Shown here piece after piece: positions 62,175 through 64,000 of a stretch of DNA of 64,000 nt. Position 1 is the first letter of the stretch. The number at the start of each line of letters is the position of its first letter. Made by a program: the position numbers and the translations under genes. Source of the stretch: DASWJQ01 sp036397095 (GTDB taxonomy: Bacteria; Chloroflexota; Anaerolineae; Anaerolineales; E44-bin32); the NCBI GenBank assembly GCA_036397095.1, contig DASWJQ010000111.1:62001-126000 (forward strand), in the 5' to 3' direction. Under the pieces are notes generated by a model that was not told where the DNA came from, ran no database searches, and was given only the letters and a program-made list of their open reading frames with translations.

Positions 62175-63182
62175 ATGGCAGCAAATGAGGTGCCACGTGT
62201 CTGGCTAGACTGCCAGGCAGACCAGATCGAACGCACCCTGGCCGGGCTGTCCTTGCCGGTTCGGGTGAACGGAGGGCACGTGCGCGAAGGGCGAGTCCGT
62301 TACCACCTGACACCGGTGGGGGTGACCCGGCTCGAGACGCTTCAGGGTGCCGAAGCCCGGGTGGCCGATGCCCTCGGGGCGCTTGATGTTCAGGTTGCCC
62401 GTGAGACCGGTGGCTGGGCGCTCGAACTCGAGGCCGAGCCGTCAGCCGGGCTGCGCCTGCTGCCGTTAATGGCGGCGCTGGGCGAACAGCCGGCCCTGAC
62501 GGCCGTCGTCGGTATGACCGAAGCCGGCCAGCCGCTGACCGTGTCGCTTGATGGGAGCGCCTGTCGGCACCTGTGGATTCAGGCCCCCGCCGGCAGTGGC
62601 AAGTCGGAACTGCTGCGCTCGATGCTGCTGTCGTTGGCCATCAGCAGCCGGCCGGCTGAAGTGCAGGTGCTGGCTGTCGACATCGGCGGGCGCCAACTGG
62701 CGTGTTTGGAAGCGCTGCCGCACGCAGTCACCGATCTGGCGACGGAGGCCTCTTTTGCCGTCGAGCTGCTGACCTGGTTGCGTTCTGAAGGTGAGCGCCG
62801 CACGGCCAACGGGGCGAGCCAGCCGCGACTGCTGCTGGTGGTAGACGGCCTCAACCGGGTGCCGGCCGCCAACCGGGCTGCCTTCGACCGGCTGTTAGCT
62901 GAATGCCTGACCAGCCCGGCGCGGGCCGGGCTGCATATCTGGCTGGCGGCCGACGCCGGCACTACGCCGGCTTCGGTTGGCGCTGGCGGACGGTCGGATG
63001 TCTGCCAGATCCACGCCGCCGGCGACGTTGGCCGCTTCGCCTTTCACCTGGGGATTGAGCGGACGGTGGTTGAGGCCGCCTGGTTGCCGCTGCGCGAGCT
63101 GGAAGCGGCGGTTCAATTGGCCCGGCGCCGCCCGAGCGATGTGGCGCGCGCCCGCCTATCGCATTGGGTGGAGCCGCGATGA
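62175..63182 (+). CDS. FtsK/SpoIIIE-like P-loop ATPase in a damage-type cassette
   Basis: 335 residues, no membrane segment. Residues about 25-115 resemble the FtsK alpha domain (VRYHLTPVGVTRLETLQGAE, GWALELEAEPSAG); the RecA-like motor follows with Walker A QAPAGSGKSELLRSMLLSLA, VLAVDIGGRQL and Walker B LLLVVDGLNR. The C-terminal gamma domain and N-terminal membrane domain of true FtsK are missing. AGAGAGGTGG precedes the ATG. Under two SOS-like boxes and followed by two small genes, it is likely part of an inducible DNA repair or mutagenesis response, possibly taking the role of ImuA-like ATPases. Confidence 0.75.
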   Translation: MAANEVPRVWLDCQADQIERTLAGLSLPVRVNGGHVREGRVRYHLTPVGVTRLETLQGAEARVADALGALDVQVARETGGWALELEAEPSAGLRLLPLMAALGEQPALTAVVGMTEAGQPLTVSLDGSACRHLWIQAPAGSGKSELLRSMLLSLAISSRPAEVQVLAVDIGGRQLACLEALPHAVTDLATEASFAVELLTWLRSEGERRTANGASQPRLLLVVDGLNRVPAANRAAFDRLLAECLTSPARAGLHIWLAADAGTTPASVGAGGRSDVCQIHAAGDVGRFAFHLGIERTVVEAAWLPLRELEAAVQLARRRPSDVARARLSHWVEPR

Positions 63183-63457
63183 GCGGCGGTCGCATTCAGC
63201 GCCGGCGGCTGGGCGCGGGGGAGCCTATTCATCTTCTGCCGGCTGGCGCGGGCCGGCCCGACTCCATCAGCTGGCGGGGCCGGCGTCACCGGGTTATCGG
63301 CTGGAGCTCGGCCGGCCGCCAGGCAGCCGGTCTGGGTCTGGCAGACGGGATTGTGTATCAGGTTGAGACAAGAGACGGCCTGCGCGCGCTTATCTCGCCC
63401 GGCCTGCGTGGCAGGCCGTGGCGAATGGAAGCCGTGCTCGGTCGCAAAGGAGGCTGA
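63179..63457 (+). CDS. Small protein, DUF6504-like
   Basis: 92 residues, ATG overlapping the stop of the ATPase gene (ATGA). The arrangement ISWRGRRHRVIGW, DGIVYQVETRDGLRALI and WRMEAVLG recalls DUF6504, a short domain found near translesion polymerase genes in some bacteria. The similarity was judged by eye and may be wrong. Very basic N terminus (GGRIQRRRL). Confidence 0.55.
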   Translation: MSGGRIQRRRLGAGEPIHLLPAGAGRPDSISWRGRRHRVIGWSSAGRQAAGLGLADGIVYQVETRDGLRALISPGLRGRPWRMEAVLGRKGG

Positions 63458-63458
63458 C

Positions 63459-63701
63459 ATGTCCGGGCTCGAAATCGGGATGCTGTGGTTCGATGGGGAC
63501 CGCCACCGCTCGCTCGGTCAGCGGATTCAACGGGCGGCTGAGTATTACGAGACGAAGTACGGCGCCCGGCCAGACGTGTGCTTTCTGCACCCGGCCATGG
63601 TCGAAGACGACGCGGGCCAGGCGGCGGGCGCCATTCGCATTCACACAAGCGCCTCGGTGCTGCCCGACCACTTCTGGCTTGGGGTGGCGCAGGCGGAATA
63701 G
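63459..63701 (+). CDS. Uncharacterised 80-residue protein
   Basis: A short soluble protein with AAAGGAGG directly upstream of the ATG, so it is well translated. Features: IGMLWFDGDRHRSLGQRIQ, AAEYYETKYGARPDVCFLHP and IRIHTSASVLPDHFWLGV. It looks like a small alpha/beta fold with one Cys; I do not recognise the family. Third gene of the SOS-like unit, one base after the previous stop. Confidence 0.6.
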   Translation: MSGLEIGMLWFDGDRHRSLGQRIQRAAEYYETKYGARPDVCFLHPAMVEDDAGQAAGAIRIHTSASVLPDHFWLGVAQAE

Positions 63702-63766
63702 AACCAGCCGATCGGTGGCCGGCCGGCAGGCCGGGGCGCACGGAGCGGGCCGGCAGTTGGTCGGGC

Positions 63767-64000
63767 TTAGCGTGCCAGTTGGACGATCAGTTGATGAATG
63801 CCGGTCAGCAGGTCGGCCCGACCGGTCTTGGAGGCGATATCCAGGTCGAGCAGTTGGTGATAGACAGCCTCAAGTTGGGGCAGACGGAAGTTGCGCGCTT
63901 GGGTAGCCGCTTTGCCGGCCACGAAGGCGTGCACACTCATCGTTTGTTCGGGCCGCTGACCGGCGTCGAGCGCTTCGCGGGCTTGAAGCAAGAGACGGAA
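63767..64000 (-). CDS. holA: DNA polymerase III delta subunit HolA (C-terminal part only)
   Basis: The last 77 residues of a protein that continues past the right edge. LPQLEAVYHQLLDLDIASKT, then GRADLLTGIHQLIVQLAR has the L-x-x-A-x-x-x-L-x-x-x-D-x-x-x-K-T-G spacing of the HolA C-terminal helical domain, which binds the other clamp-loader subunits. It converges with the SOS-like cassette; a CCGGCC-type hairpin lies in the 65-bp gap. Confidence 0.75.
   Translation of the reverse strand, partial: FRLLLQAREALDAGQRPEQTMSVHAFVAGKAATQARNFRLPQLEAVYHQLLDLDIASKTGRADLLTGIHQLIVQLAR

Overview
The window is a contiguous piece of GC-rich bacterial chromosome that is densely packed with housekeeping genes. 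Gene content and style suggest the phylum Chloroflexota, probably Anaerolineae or a relative. This is inference from the mix seen here: a 1345-residue kinase with five GAF domains, a DUF7662-HTH regulator, a fused ADP-forming acyl-CoA synthetase next to a DRTGG protein, many TATAAT boxes 6-8 nt from start codons, heptameric short tandem repeats, and an inducible cassette with GAAC-N4-GTTC boxes. No rRNA, tRNA, CRISPR array, transposase or prophage gene was recognised.

Layout. 1-3351 (minus): geranylgeranyl-reductase-like flavoprotein (partial), MurJ lipid II flippase, membrane-anchored C39-like peptidase. 3405-4074 (plus): an ArsR-type sensor and a 23-residue Cys/Gly peptide, each behind a near-identical operator set in a 17-bp promoter spacer, closed by a strong terminator. 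4159-11226 (minus): Ser/Thr kinase; then an operon read mutM, ECF S component, two ECF ATPases, EcfT, PurM/HypE-like enzyme. 11319-15399: LysM protein, alanine-glyoxylate-type aminotransferase (minus), diguanylate cyclase coupled to a DUF7662-HTH regulator. 15396-15590: strong promoter and two hairpins with no gene, a candidate small RNA. 15654-22536: divergent aconitase and multi-GAF kinase.

22879-29202 (minus): DRTGG protein, ADP-forming acetyl-CoA synthetase, RNase HII, glycosyltransferase, NERD-like membrane protein, Zn-phospholipase-C-like protein. 29272-33170 (plus): NfeD protease, FHA protein, methylglyoxal synthase, DUF3052, putative membrane metzincin. 33171-36390: divergent ClpB and Hsp20 with inverted repeats between them. 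36465-39432: rhomboid protease and three membrane-anchored coiled-coil proteins. 39561-42869 (minus): release-factor-like protein, HtrA, CbpA-like J protein. 42997-47469: pseudo-receiver GAF protein, REC-GAF-PAS histidine kinase, YprB-like nuclease.

47641-49709 (minus): a ChlI/ChlD-type chelatase gene whose AAA+ and VWA halves are joined only by a -1 shift at nine consecutive A residues. 49814-57346 (plus): four-S1-domain protein, ClpC, RadA, DnaA. 57347-58145: gene-free repeat-rich stretch. 58146-62009 (minus): PriA and a CorC/HlyC-type protein. 62102-63701: two SOS-like boxes before an FtsK-like ATPase and two small proteins, facing the C terminus of HolA at the right edge.

Themes: proteostasis (ClpB, ClpC, Hsp20, CbpA, HtrA, rhomboid, NfeD), replication and repair (DnaA, PriA, RadA, MutM, RNase HII, HolA, the inducible cassette), and sensory signalling by GAF, REC, GGDEF and Ser/Thr kinase proteins. 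The observations I consider most worth following are the Cys/Gly micropeptide circuit, the frameshifted chelatase, the SOS-like cassette, the 15.4-kb candidate RNA and the asymmetric ECF ATPase pair.
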